64,000 bases of DNA from Saccharothrix sp. NRRL B-16348 (GTDB lineage: Bacteria > Actinomycetota > Actinomycetes > Mycobacteriales > Pseudonocardiaceae), in contig NZ_LGED01000114.1 of NCBI RefSeq assembly GCF_001280085.1, positions 121,811 to 185,810 of the forward strand, read 5' to 3'. How positions within the stretch are numbered: position 1 is the first letter of the stretch; every line of letters begins with the position of its first letter. Positions 39,730-48,848 of this stretch are shown in pieces. The notes under the pieces were generated by a model, which had not been told where the DNA came from, did no database searches, and saw only the letters and a list, made by a program, of their open reading frames with translations. A program made the position numbers and the translations under genes.

Positions 39730-40760
39730 GCGCGGCGACCGGCGGCAACGTCGACGACCCGTTCACCCCGGCCGACGCGCCGCTGCGGATCACGGCCAAG
39801 GGGCAGGAGATCCCCGACTGGACGGCGGACGGCGAGAAGGTCGTCGGCACGCTCAACGACAGCCCCGTCTCCAGCACCGCGTTCCCGCAGACCGGCGGCA
39901 CGCGTGGTTGGGGCTCGGCGGGGGTCGTGCTGCGCGTGCAGAACAAGAACTCCGGCAAGGTGCTCGGCATCGACGGCATGTCGACCGCCGATTCCGCGCT
40001 GGTGGTGCAGTTCTCCGACGTCGGCACGGCCGATCACAAGTGGCGTCTGCTGGACGTCGGCAACGGCCGCGTGAAGCTGCGCAACGAGAACTCCGGCAAG
40101 GTCCTCGGCATCGACGGCATGTCCACCGCCGATTCCGCGCAGGTCGTCCAGTTCGACGACAACGGCACCCGCGACCACTTGTGGGAGCTGCTGGACAACG
40201 GCGACGGCTGGTTCCGGCTGCGCAACGTCAACTCGGGCAAGGTGCTCGCCGTCGACAGGATGTCGACCGCGGACTCGGCGCGTGTGGTCCAGTTCGACGA
40301 CAACGGCACCGAGGACCACCTGTGGCGGGTGATCCCGGACGGCATCGTGAAGATCCAGAACCTCAACTCCACGAAGGTGCTCGCCGTCGATCGGATGTCG
40401 ACCGAGGACTCCGCGCGGGTGGTGCAGTTCTCCGACGTCGGCACGGCAGACCACCGCTGGCAGTTCGTGCCCGACGCGGACGGGTGCTTCCGCATCCGCA
40501 ACATGAACTCCGGCAAGGTGCTGGGGGTGGACCACATGTCGACCGCGGATTCGGCGATCGTCGTGCAGTTCGCCGACACGGGGACGGCCGATCACCAGTG
40601 GCGGTTGCGGGCGAGCACCGGCGGCCTGTGGCGCGTGCAGAACAAGAACTCGGGCAAGGTCCTCGCCGTCGACGGCATGTCGCTCGAGGACTCGGCCCAG
40701 GTCGTGCAGTTCAGCGACAGCGGGACCCCCGACCACCTGTGGAGGTTCCTGCCCGCGTGA
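39726..40760 (+). pseudogene. GH127 C-terminal remnant fused to a six-repeat ricin-B-type lectin domain
   Basis: An open 344-codon stretch from ATG 39726. The first 65 or so residues (DDPFTPADAPLRITAKGQEIPDW, VGTLNDSPV) match the end of DUF1680 proteins. They are followed by six tandem lectin units of about 45 residues, each with NSGKVLxxDxMSxxDSAxVVQFxDxGTxDHxWR. The lectin part is intact and highly regular, but the catalytic domain upstream is destroyed and no signal peptide is visible, so secretion of a functional product is unlikely. In an intact gene the lectin would anchor an arabinofuranosidase to plant or cell-wall polysaccharide. Confidence 0.6.
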
Positions 40761-40955
40761 CGCCCCGGCCGATGACGGCGTCAGGCGTTCAACCCCGGCA
40801 GCGTCACAATAAGTAACAATGGCTACGCTCTGTGGGCTTCACCGGCTGGAATTCCAGCCGACGTTGGTGTCCGACAGGGCGGGCTGGATGAACCGTTCGA
40901 GGGCAAGTCACCCGCCGGCGGGAACTTTCTTCCGTCCGCGGGCGACAATCTCGCT

Positions 40956-41705
40956 GTGGACTGCGACACCTGCCGCGAAGCCGTCTCGGCACGCCTGGAC
41001 GGCGAGGCCGGGCCCGTGCCCGCCGACGAGACCGACTCGCACCTCGACACCTGTGCCGCTTGTCGGCAGTGGCAGCAGGACGCGGCGGCGCTCACCCGGA
41101 GCGTGCGCCTGCGACCTGCGGTCGATGTGCCGGACCTCACCGCTGACGTGCTGGCCGCCGCACCTCCCCCGCCGCCGGTCACGCGCGGGTGGTACTGGCG
41201 GATGGGGTTGGCCGGGGTCGCGGTCGCTCAGCTCGCTCTCGGGTTGGCGCAGGTGCTCGGTGTGGGTACCGTCCACGCCGATCCAGGGCATGTCGGTGGG
41301 GAGCAGGTGTCGACGCACCTCTTCAACGAGAGCACCGCGTGGAACCTCGCGCTCGGTCTGGGCATGCTGTGGACCGCGCTGCGCCCGAGGGCGACTTCGG
41401 GGTTGCTGCCGGTGACGGCGGCGTTCGTCGCGGTGCTCGTGCCGTTCTCCGTGAACGACTTCGTGTCGGGTGCGGCTCCGCTCTCGCGGATCACCTCACA
41501 CGCCTTTCTCGTGCTCGGCCTGGTGTTGCTGGTGGCCGTTCATCGCACGCACCGAGCCCCCGAGGACGGCACCCCCGCCACGGCCGTTCCCGACGGTCCG
41601 CGGGTCGACGGCGACGATGACTCCGAGACCCGGCCGGAGCAACGCCCCGACGCGGGCGGCGGGTGGCGGCACCTGCGACCGGTGAGCCGGAAACGGGCCG
41701 CCTGA
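40956..41705 (+). CDS. Zinc-finger membrane protein, anti-sigma-factor-like
   Basis: 249 residues from a GTG. The N terminus has a zf-HC2-type motif: His29, Cys33 and Cys36 in SHLDTCAACR, with Cys3/Cys6 ahead of it. Four hydrophobic segments follow (GVAVAQLALGLAQVLGV; WNLALGLGMLW; LLPVTAAFVAVLVPF; FLVLGLVLLVAV), then a polar tail. The layout fits a ZAS-domain anti-sigma factor that holds an ECF sigma factor at the membrane. The nearest unpaired ECF factor is at 42561-43112, in the opposite orientation. The partnership is inference. Confidence 0.7.
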   Translation: MDCDTCREAVSARLDGEAGPVPADETDSHLDTCAACRQWQQDAAALTRSVRLRPAVDVPDLTADVLAAAPPPPPVTRGWYWRMGLAGVAVAQLALGLAQVLGVGTVHADPGHVGGEQVSTHLFNESTAWNLALGLGMLWTALRPRATSGLLPVTAAFVAVLVPFSVNDFVSGAAPLSRITSHAFLVLGLVLLVAVHRTHRAPEDGTPATAVPDGPRVDGDDDSETRPEQRPDAGGGWRHLRPVSRKRAA

Positions 41706-41829
41706 ACGATCACGACACGCCGCCTGGTGGGCGCGGTCGTCGTCCCGGTGACCGCTGATCGCACGCGGGCTGTGGCATACCGCTGTTCTCGCTCGGAGAC
41801 GGGACGTACGGGCGTGGCCGGGTTGTCGT

Positions 41830-42204
41830 TCAGGTCGTGCTGTGCGGTGGGGTGCGCACGTTCGGCGGGGTGATCGTCTTGTCCTTGACCGAAGGCGGCG
41901 GGGTGGTGCCGGGACCGCCGGCCCGAAGCCAGCCGACCACGTCCTCCAAGTCCTTCTCGTCCAGCACACGACCCAGCCAGACGGGTTTGGCGCCCGCGGC
42001 GCGCGCGGAGGGGGAGGGTTGGATGACGAAGACGTTGGAGTGGTCGCAGGCGCCCAGGCAGTCGGACTGGCGGACGTCGAGGTGTCCGTCCAAGGCCGCG
42101 CGCAGGGTGCGAAGTTGCCGGTCGTGGTCGACGTCGGAGTGCTTGCGGGTGGTGCCGCAGCAGCAGGTGCGGCACAGGGTGACGCGCGGGTGCCCGTCGG
42201 ACAT
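41830..42204 (-). CDS. (2Fe-2S) thioredoxin-like ferredoxin domain protein
   Basis: 124 residues from ATG 42204 with AAGGAG five bases upstream. Cysteines cluster in LCRTCCCGTTRKH and again in DCLGACDHSNV, the pattern of thioredoxin-fold [2Fe-2S] proteins. The C-terminal 35 residues are a Pro/Thr-rich tail. Such proteins often accompany an ECF sigma factor and cobalt or cobalamin functions in actinomycetes; no cobalt transporter is present here. Confidence 0.75.
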   Translation of the reverse strand: MSDGHPRVTLCRTCCCGTTRKHSDVDHDRQLRTLRAALDGHLDVRQSDCLGACDHSNVFVIQPSPSARAAGAKPVWLGRVLDEKDLEDVVGWLRAGGPGTTPPPSVKDKTITPPNVRTPPHSTT

Positions 42205-42560
42205 GGTTCTCCTTCGGCCTGGTCGCGGTGCCTTCGTCGAGCGGGCTGTCGCCACCTGCGTGGACGCGGGCGGCGTTGGCCGTTCCCAACGGGGAGCCGA
42301 CACTCCAGTGGTCGGGCGGTGGTGCGTTCAGGTTCCCGGCGGTGATCGACCGCTTCAGGGGGTCGGCGACCACGGTCGCAGTCACTGCCACGCACAACCA
42401 CGAACTTCGGCTCTTGGACCGCCTCACCAGGACCCCACACCGCGCCCGGCGGCCGGCCCGAGGTGTCACCCGCCGAGAGCGGCACCGCGAGCAGAACGGC
42501 CTCGTCGACCCTCACGACAACACCGGTCCGGTGAAACGGCACATCGTGGCCGCACGGGTG
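42205..42560 (-). other. Gene-free interval between the sigma factor and the ferredoxin
   Basis: 356 bases on the same strand as both neighbours. Open frames cross it but none has a supported start or a recognisable product. I looked for B12-box-like riboswitch elements and did not find a convincing one. It probably contains the ferredoxin promoter. Confidence 0.3.
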
Positions 42561-43112
42561 TCACCCCGCTTCGGTGGCCTCGTCGCCGGTGGCGCGCAGC
42601 AGGTCGTCGCGGGCACGTGCGACGCGGGAGCGGATGGTGCCGACGGGGCAGCCGGCGACGTCGGCGGCTTCGGCGTAGGTCAGACCCAGCACCTGCGTGA
42701 GCACCAGGGCCTCGCGGCGGTCGGGATCCAGTGCGTCGAGCAGCATGTTGAGTTCGACGATGTCCTCGAAGCCGGTGTCGGCCGCCTTGCGGTCGGCCTC
42801 CTGCGTCCACTCCTCGCCCGAGGACGACCGGGGGCGCGCCTGCGCCCTGCGGATGTGGTCGATCACCACGCGGCGGGCGATGACCAGCAGCCAGGTGCGC
42901 GCGGACGAACGGCCGGCGAAGCGGCGCAGGCTCGGCAATGCACGGGCGTAGGTCTCCTGCGCGAGGTCGTCGGCCAGTCCGACGTCGGCCAGGTGGGCGA
43001 CGAAGCGCCACACGTCGCGCTGGGTGGCGCGGACGAACCGCTCCAGGGCGTCGCGGTCGCCGGAACGCGCGTCGAGCGCCCAGCCCGTCACCTCGTCGTC
43101 GGAAGCTTTCAC
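42561..43112 (-). CDS. RNA polymerase ECF sigma factor, SigC-like
   Basis: 183 residues from the GTG at 43112 (an upstream GTG at 43133 is also possible). Region 2 is [30 protein letters not shown] and [21 protein letters not shown]; region 4 is [41 protein letters not shown]. No anti-sigma gene is adjacent on the same strand. It is divergent from the opine metallophore cluster, with the palindrome at 43210-43236 in between. Confidence 0.9.
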   Translation of the reverse strand: MKASDDEVTGWALDARSGDRDALERFVRATQRDVWRFVAHLADVGLADDLAQETYARALPSLRRFAGRSSARTWLLVIARRVVIDHIRRAQARPRSSSGEEWTQEADRKAADTGFEDIVELNMLLDALDPDRREALVLTQVLGLTYAEAADVAGCPVGTIRSRVARARDDLLRATGDEATEAG

Positions 43113-43209
43113 GATTCCGGATCGTAGCCACACGGTGTCGCGAACCGGTGAGCCGAATGGAGCGACTACTGGTGGCCGGCGGAAGGCGCTCCAGGAAGAC
43201 CCATTCCGG

Positions 43210-43236
43210 CATAGCGCCTATGTGATGCAGGTCACA
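43210..43236. promoter_or_regulatory. Perfect CRP-type palindrome overlapping a second dyad, upstream of the metallophore operon
   Basis: TGTGA-TGCAGG-TCACA at 43221-43236 equals the consensus half-sites bound by bacterial CRP, including mycobacterial Crp. A second dyad, CATAG-CGC-CTATG (43210-43222), overlaps its left edge. The site lies 109 bases before the sigma start and 177 before the racemase start in a 301-base divergent region. I saw no convincing Zur or IdeR box there. The rest of 43113-43413 shows no gene. Confidence 0.6.
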
Positions 43237-43413
43237 GTCATTGTGGGAGGGGAACTTCCTCGTTCAGCCGCCCGACTCCTCTGACGTAACGGCACTGAGC
43301 CAACGACGAGATTCGGGAGGGTCCGGTGGGGAACGGTCTCGCTCGCTCGCACACCGACCTGTCGGCTGAGGATTCGCCGCCCTGGTTACCGGTTCCGTCA
43401 CCGGGAGCGGTCA

Positions 43414-44253
43414 TTGATCAGTCGTGAGATCGACTTCGTGAAGCTGAGCCCGACGCAGAACATGACCCTCCTCGTCAGGACGGAGCACCCGGAGGAGGAG
43501 TACCGGGACATAGCCCGGCAGATCATGGCTTACGAGCACGTCCACGCCGAGCAGGTGGGCTTCGTGCAGAAGCCGGAATCACCCGACGCGGACATCAGCC
43601 TGCACATGGCCGGGGGCGAGTTCTGCGGCAACGCGTGCATGGCCCTGGCGGCTCTCACGGCGGCCGACGAGGGCCTGGACACCGGCCGCCCCATGGACGT
43701 CGTGCTGGAAGCGTCGGGAACCGAAGGCCTCGTCCGGTGCCAGGTCGTGAGGCGGAGCGCCGGGTACGTGTGCGAACTCGCGATGCCGGTTCCACGGGTG
43801 GTGGAGCACGGCGCGTCGGCCGGCGACGTCGGCGGCCGTTCCGCGTTCGTGCGGTACGACGACTCGCTGCACGTGGTGATCGAGACCGAACGGCTCGACC
43901 GCGCCACCAGGAAGAAGGCGCAGTTGTTGGCGGAACGGCTCGGGGAGACCTGGGACGTGTCCCTGATCGGCGTGATGTTGTACGACCCGGGCTCCAACTA
44001 CTTGACCCCACTCGTCCACGTGCCGCCCTTGGGCAGCATGGTCTGGGAGAGGGGCTGCGGCTCGGGCACGGCCTCGCTCGGGGCTTATCTGGCTTGGAAG
44101 AACAACGCGTCCGTCGCGACGAGCGTGATCCAACCCGGGGGAACGATGAAGGTGACGGCGGACTACGCGCGAGACGGCCTGACCGGGATCAGGGTCGAAG
44201 GAGCCGTCAGGATCGTGGCCGAGGGAACAGCGTACTTGCAGCAGGCAGCCTGA
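43414..44253 (+). CDS. cntK: DapF-type amino acid racemase, CntK-like (opine metallophore)
   Basis: 279 residues from a TTG at 43414 with GGGAG seven bases upstream; an in-frame GTG at 43438 is the alternative. The two catalytic cysteines of the diaminopimelate epimerase fold are present: Cys71 in GGEFCGNAC and Cys215 in ERGCGSGTASLG. In Staphylococcus aureus CntK converts L-His to D-His for staphylopine. The next two genes are CntL- and CntM-like, so a racemase supplying a D-amino acid is the natural reading. Whether the substrate is histidine cannot be read from the sequence. True DapF is unlikely in this context. Confidence 0.85.
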   Translation: MISREIDFVKLSPTQNMTLLVRTEHPEEEYRDIARQIMAYEHVHAEQVGFVQKPESPDADISLHMAGGEFCGNACMALAALTAADEGLDTGRPMDVVLEASGTEGLVRCQVVRRSAGYVCELAMPVPRVVEHGASAGDVGGRSAFVRYDDSLHVVIETERLDRATRKKAQLLAERLGETWDVSLIGVMLYDPGSNYLTPLVHVPPLGSMVWERGCGSGTASLGAYLAWKNNASVATSVIQPGGTMKVTADYARDGLTGIRVEGAVRIVAEGTAYLQQAA

Positions 44254-44295
44254 CTCCGGTCCAGTCAACGGTCGGCAAGGGAGGGGAATGGCATC

Positions 44296-45078
44296 GTGGA
44301 GCTCCGGCTGCTGATGGGCGAGCACTTGCGCAAGCTCCGGGAATCGGCAGGGCGGTACGACGGGACCGCCCGTCACAGCCTGGAAATGGAACAGGTCGTG
44401 GGGGACTACTCCGCTTTCGTGACGGACGCGCGCCACCACGAGTCCTGGGCCGCGCTCGCACGGGAAGGCTCGCCCGACTTCGCGCGACTCGTGGCCGAGT
44501 TGAGGTCGCAGTCCGCGCGCTGCGCGGCGATCATGGAGAAGTACCGCGCGCTGAACCTCCTCGACGGCCGCACCGAGTCGGCCGGGTACTTCGACAACAT
44601 CGAGTCCGGTATCGAGGTGGAGTTCGGCGCCTTCCGGTTGACGTCCTCGTCCAAGGTGTTGCTGGTCGGCTCGGGGTCGTTCCCGATGACCCCGCTGTAC
44701 ATCGCCGCGCGCACCGGCGCCGGTGTGGTCGGTGTGGACATCGACGCCGAAGCCGTCGAACTCGGCCAACGAGTCGTGAAGACCCTGGGACACGGCCTGG
44801 ACATCCGGCTGGAGCGGATGTCGGTGGAAGACCTGGCGTTCACCGGAGAAGCGACCCACATCATCTTCAGCTCCACCGTGGCGGTGAAGTACGCGCTCTT
44901 GGACGCGATCCACTCGTCCACTCGCGACGACGTGGTCGTGGTCATGAGGTACGGCGACCACCTGAAATCGCTGTTCAACTACCCGATGGAGGAGGTCGAC
45001 CACCGGAAGTGGACGTTGGTCGAACAAGTCCTTCGTCCGGAGCACATCTTCGACGTGGCGCTGTACGTGAAGGTTTGA
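44296..45078 (+). CDS. cntL: Nicotianamine-synthase-like aminobutyrate transferase, CntL-like
   Basis: 260 residues from a GTG. The SAM-binding loop reads VLLVGSGSFPMTPLYIA (GSGSFP at 125-130), matching the GSGPLPLT loop of nicotianamine synthases. GYFDNIESGIEVEF precedes it, as does the PYYDN-type motif in that family. Bacterial members move one aminobutyrate unit from SAM to an amino acid (His in CntL). The order racemase, NAS-like, opine dehydrogenase is the staphylopine order. The substrate is inferred. Confidence 0.88.
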   Translation: MELRLLMGEHLRKLRESAGRYDGTARHSLEMEQVVGDYSAFVTDARHHESWAALAREGSPDFARLVAELRSQSARCAAIMEKYRALNLLDGRTESAGYFDNIESGIEVEFGAFRLTSSSKVLLVGSGSFPMTPLYIAARTGAGVVGVDIDAEAVELGQRVVKTLGHGLDIRLERMSVEDLAFTGEATHIIFSSTVAVKYALLDAIHSSTRDDVVVVMRYGDHLKSLFNYPMEEVDHRKWTLVEQVLRPEHIFDVALYVKV

Positions 45079-45106
45079 CTGTTCCAACGCGCAGATCGGG
45101 GCATGG

Positions 45107-46453
45107 ATGAGCGACCTCGGGCGGGTCTTGATCGCGGGCACCGGACCGACCTCCGTGCAGCTCGCCGTCATGGTGAAGAATCGGCTGGGTTGCGTGGTCG
45201 GCATCGCGGGTCGGGAGTCCGTCCGCTCGACCGCGTTCTTCTCGGACCTGGAGCGGAGCGGCCGGACCGCCCGGGTCGACGTCCAGAACGACAAGCACCG
45301 CGCGGCGGCCGGTGAATGCCTGGTCGACGAGCTCTACCGGGAGTACGAAACGGTCACCGGCGAGTGGCACACGCTCGTCCTGGCGGTGACCGCGGACGCG
45401 TACACCCCGGTTCTGCGCCGGATCGACCGCCGAGTCCTGAGCCGGATCCGTTGCGTCGTCCTGGTGTCACCCACCTTCGGCTCGAACAGCCTCGTGCGGA
45501 ACTACCTCCGGGGCTGCGACGTGGACGCCGAGGTGATCAGCTTCTCCAGTTACCTGGGTGACACCCGGTGGGTGGACGGGAGTCCGTCGCACCACGTCCT
45601 GACGGCGGCGGTGAAGAAGAAGCTGTACATCGGCTCCAGCCGAGGAAGGTCGGAGAACCTCGACCTGCTGTGCGACGTCCATCGGCAGCTGGGCGTGACC
45701 ACGGGTGTCATGGACGGTCCGATGGAGGCGGAGACGAGGAACATCTCCCTGTACGTCCACCCGGCGTTGTTCATGAACGAGATCTCGCTGAACGCCGTGT
45801 TCTCCGAGTCGGAACCGACCAAGTACGTGTACAAGCTGGTTCCCGAAGGACCGATCACGCCTTCCCTGGTCAACGAGATGGTGAACCAGTGGAGAGAAGT
45901 GACCACCATCGTCGGGAATATGGGGATCAAAAGCGTCAACCTGCTCCGGTTCATGGTCGACGACAGCTACCCGGTCCGCCCGGAGAGCATCTCCCGCCAG
46001 GACGTCGAGCGGTTCGAGCAGTTGCCGCCCGTGCACCAGGAGTACCTGGTGTACGTCCGCTACGCCTCACTGCTGGTCGACCCGTTCTCCGAACCCGACG
46101 CCGACGGCAGGTACTTCGACTTCTCGGCGGTGCCCATCCGCCGCGTCTTCGTCGACGGCGAGGGGCGGTGGGACGTGCCGAGGATGCCGAAGGAGGACTA
46201 CTACCGGACGAAGGTGATCCAGGGCGTCGCCCGGCACCTCGGCGTGGACTGCCCGACCATCGACGAGTTCCTCGCCCGCTACGAGCGCGCGTTGGGGGAA
46301 GCGGCCCGGGTACGCGCGGACCAGCCGCTGTCGGACGCCTTCGTGGTGCGGGACTTCCGCGAGGACTTGGACATGATCTGCGAAGAGATCACGAAGGGCG
46401 CGGTGAGCGCGGACCACCCGGACGTTCGAGGACAGGGGAGCCCGACTACGTGA
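45107..46453 (+). CDS. cntM: Opine metallophore dehydrogenase, CntM-like
   Basis: 448 residues, close to staphylopine dehydrogenase. The NAD(P)-binding loop VLIAGTGPTSVQLAV is at the N terminus (Gly11, Gly13). Further family-like stretches are VLVSPTFGSNSLVRNYL, EAETRNISLYVHPALFMNEI and the long C-terminal helical domain. CntM reductively condenses the CntL product with an alpha-keto acid (pyruvate for staphylopine, 2-oxoglutarate for pseudopaline). Which keto acid is used here is unknown. The stop overlaps the exporter start (GTGA). Confidence 0.9.
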   Translation: MSDLGRVLIAGTGPTSVQLAVMVKNRLGCVVGIAGRESVRSTAFFSDLERSGRTARVDVQNDKHRAAAGECLVDELYREYETVTGEWHTLVLAVTADAYTPVLRRIDRRVLSRIRCVVLVSPTFGSNSLVRNYLRGCDVDAEVISFSSYLGDTRWVDGSPSHHVLTAAVKKKLYIGSSRGRSENLDLLCDVHRQLGVTTGVMDGPMEAETRNISLYVHPALFMNEISLNAVFSESEPTKYVYKLVPEGPITPSLVNEMVNQWREVTTIVGNMGIKSVNLLRFMVDDSYPVRPESISRQDVERFEQLPPVHQEYLVYVRYASLLVDPFSEPDADGRYFDFSAVPIRRVFVDGEGRWDVPRMPKEDYYRTKVIQGVARHLGVDCPTIDEFLARYERALGEAARVRADQPLSDAFVVRDFREDLDMICEEITKGAVSADHPDVRGQGSPTT

Positions 46454-47694
46454 GTTCGACAGCCGACAACGCCAACCAGGCGGAGCGGACCGGCGCCGCC
46501 GCGCCCGTGACCGACGAGCCGCAGGGCGATTGGCGCATCAGCAGGGCGGTGATGCCGACCCTGCTCGCCTCGGTGCTCGGGCTGTTGCCCTTCACCGTGT
46601 ACAGCACGTTCCTGGTGCCGATCGCCGATGCCGCCGGGGACAGCGATGCGACGGTGGGCGCGTTGCGCGGTCTGGGCGGGATCGGCGCCGTGCTGGTCGG
46701 CGTGGCCGTGGCACCGCTGATCGGGAGGATCGCCCCGGGCCGGGTCGCGGCCTGGGGGTTGTTGCTGCTCGCCGGGGCGTCCCTGGTCGGGACGGTTGCC
46801 TGGTTGCCCGCCCTGGCCGCGTTCTGCCTGTTGATCGGTGTGTCGAACGCGGTGCTCTACCCGGCGTTGACGACCGCGGCGGCCGACCGGTTCGGTACCG
46901 GTCCGTCCGCCGCCCGTGCCGCGACGTTGGTGACCGCGACGAAGACCCTGGCGGCGACCCTCGTCGCACCGCTGGTCGCACTTCCCGCGCTGTGGTGGGG
47001 TTGGAGGGGGGACTTGGTCGCCATCGCGGTGGTGGCGGTCGTGCTGACGCCGGTCCTGCTCCGGTACGGACGGGAACGGCACGTCGACGACGCCTCACCG
47101 CACCTCGGCTACTTCGCGGCCTTCCGGGGGTTGGCCGTGGTGCCGGGCGCCCGCGCCCTGCTGCTGGTGTCGTTCGGCCAGGCCGCGGCGTTCCAGGGCT
47201 ACCTGGCGTACCTGGCCGCCTTCTACGCCGACCGGTTCGGCCTGTCGCCCGGGGTGTTCGCGTTCGTGTGGACCCTCAGCGGCGGGGCGTTCTTCCTCGG
47301 CAACCTGGTCGCCGGGCGCCTGGTGAACGCCACGGAGTCCGACCAGCGCGCCCGCGTGGCCCTGAACGTCTTCCTGGCGCTCGCGCTGATCTCGCTGTTC
47401 GGCGTGTACCTGGCGCCCACGCTGCCGATCGCGTTGATCAGCACCGCGGTGCTGTCGGCCAGTCACGCGGTGGGCGTGGCGTCGGTGGTGACGCTGCTGG
47501 TGCGCCGCGGCGGCACCCTGCGCGGCACCGCTCTGAGCGTCAACGCCTCCGCCCTGAGCCTGGGCTTGTTCCTCGGTGCGGCCGCCGGCGGCGTGGGGTT
47601 GGCGGCAGCGGGTTACGGGGGCGCTGCCGTGGTCTTCGGCCTGTTCACCGTCGTGTCCGTAGCGGCCGCCGCGACCATCCGGGCGGGAGCATGA
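46450..47694 (+). CDS. MFS transporter, probable metallophore exporter (CntE-like role)
   Basis: 414 residues from a GTG overlapping the dehydrogenase stop. Twelve hydrophobic segments are visible, with an MFS loop (APLIGRIAPGRVAAWG) between segments 2 and 3 and LPALWWGWRGDLVAI in the middle. Opine metallophore loci carry an exporter directly after the biosynthetic genes, CntE in S. aureus and CntI in Pseudomonas. Export of the free metallophore is the expected role. Confidence 0.88.
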   Translation: MSSTADNANQAERTGAAAPVTDEPQGDWRISRAVMPTLLASVLGLLPFTVYSTFLVPIADAAGDSDATVGALRGLGGIGAVLVGVAVAPLIGRIAPGRVAAWGLLLLAGASLVGTVAWLPALAAFCLLIGVSNAVLYPALTTAAADRFGTGPSAARAATLVTATKTLAATLVAPLVALPALWWGWRGDLVAIAVVAVVLTPVLLRYGRERHVDDASPHLGYFAAFRGLAVVPGARALLLVSFGQAAAFQGYLAYLAAFYADRFGLSPGVFAFVWTLSGGAFFLGNLVAGRLVNATESDQRARVALNVFLALALISLFGVYLAPTLPIALISTAVLSASHAVGVASVVTLLVRRGGTLRGTALSVNASALSLGLFLGAAAGGVGLAAAGYGGAAVVFGLFTVVSVAAAATIRAGA

Positions 47695-47750
47695 GCGCGG
47701 ACGTCGGCGGTCTTCGATCGCGATCGAGACGAGATGGTTGGAGGTTGTCG

Positions 47751-48848
47751 ATGACTGGACGCCGCGTGGTGGCTTCTTCGAAACGTGGTCGCTCCCGGCC
47801 TGTGGTGGCGGCCGTGTTCGCGGCGTCCCTTTTGGCGGCCGGTTGCGCGGGGAGCGAGGGTGCGTCGAGCGGGGACAACTCCGCGAATTCTGCGGGTTCG
47901 TCCGACCACTACCCGGTGACCGTGGAGAACTGTGGTCGCAAGGTCACGTTCGAGAAGGCGCCGAGCCGCGTCTACCTGGGTTTCCAATCGGCGGCGGAGA
48001 TCTTCTTCGGCCTGGGGCTGGGTGATCGGGCCATCGCCCAGATCAAGCCGATGGACACCCCGCTGCCCGACCAGGTCGCCGATTTCGACCGGGTCCCGGA
48101 CCAGTCCCCCGACGCGTACGTCCCGGTCGGCAAGGAGGAGATGTTCGGGCTGCGACCGGACATGCTCTTCGCCTACGTCAACTCCGAGTACGGCGGGCCG
48201 GACCAGCTCGCCCCGGGGCTGGCCACGGTGGACGAACTCCAGTCCATCGGCGCGCAGGTGTACGCCCTGGTGTGCCCCGACGACAACCCGGTCCAGACCG
48301 CGTTCACCTACCGCGCCATCGCCGACCTCGGCGTCATCTTCGACGTCGAGGACAAGGCGACGGCGGTGATCGACGGGATGAAAGCGCGCGTCGCCGAGGT
48401 GCAGAAGCGGGTCGCGGGCCGCGAACCGGTCCCGGTGTTCTACTACTACGGAGGCGAAGGCCCGATCATGACCGGCACCCGTGACGCCTTCGTCAACGAG
48501 GTGATCGGGCTGGCCGGCGGGGTCAACGTCTTCGGGGACGTCAGTGGCGGGCGCCGGGGCTTCCTCAACGTCTCACAGGAGCAGGTGGCCGCCGAGAACC
48601 CCGCGGCCTTCCTGATCGGCGCCAGCCCCAACAGCGACCAGGACGTGGCCGCCAAGACCGACTACCTGTACCGCGTGTTCCCGGAGATGCAGGCCGGCAA
48701 GGACAAGCGTTTCGCCTTGACCTACGACACCGCCAACACACCGGGATGGCGTTTCGTCGACGTCGTCGAGGACCTTGCCCGGACCCTGCACCCGGACGCG
48801 TTCGGTCCCGAGGCCACCTCGCCGACCACGCCGTCGGGTGAGAAATGA
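47751..48848 (+). CDS. ABC transporter substrate-binding lipoprotein, FecB/BtuF-type
   Basis: 365 residues from ATG 47751, chosen for GGAGG six bases upstream and a good lipoprotein signal (lipobox LLAAGC, Cys32). An in-frame ATG at 47691 overlaps the exporter stop (ATGA) and is the alternative. The fold is class III periplasmic-binding: VTVENCGRKVTFEKAPSRVYLG at the start, then GVIFDVEDKATAVIDGMKARV (the long linker helix). This family binds ferric siderophores, heme or cobalamin. Here it should bind the metal-loaded opine outside the cell. Confidence 0.88.
   Translation: MTGRRVVASSKRGRSRPVVAAVFAASLLAAGCAGSEGASSGDNSANSAGSSDHYPVTVENCGRKVTFEKAPSRVYLGFQSAAEIFFGLGLGDRAIAQIKPMDTPLPDQVADFDRVPDQSPDAYVPVGKEEMFGLRPDMLFAYVNSEYGGPDQLAPGLATVDELQSIGAQVYALVCPDDNPVQTAFTYRAIADLGVIFDVEDKATAVIDGMKARVAEVQKRVAGREPVPVFYYYGGEGPIMTGTRDAFVNEVIGLAGGVNVFGDVSGGRRGFLNVSQEQVAAENPAAFLIGASPNSDQDVAAKTDYLYRVFPEMQAGKDKRFALTYDTANTPGWRFVDVVEDLARTLHPDAFGPEATSPTTPSGEK

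Noticed and set aside
41733..41755. Hairpin (GCGGTC / GACCGC) between the anti-sigma-like and ferredoxin genes as a terminator
   Set aside because: Only six base pairs in a very GC-rich sequence; such matches are expected by chance.
42205..42560. Cobalamin riboswitch before the ferredoxin gene
   Set aside because: The ferredoxin/sigma context made it worth looking for, but no B12-box-like sequence or conserved core could be placed.
43113..43413. Possible Zur or IdeR/DmdR operator before the metallophore operon
   Set aside because: I searched by eye for AT-rich Zur palindromes and TTAGG-type iron boxes and found none convincing; only the CRP-like and CATAG dyads stand out.
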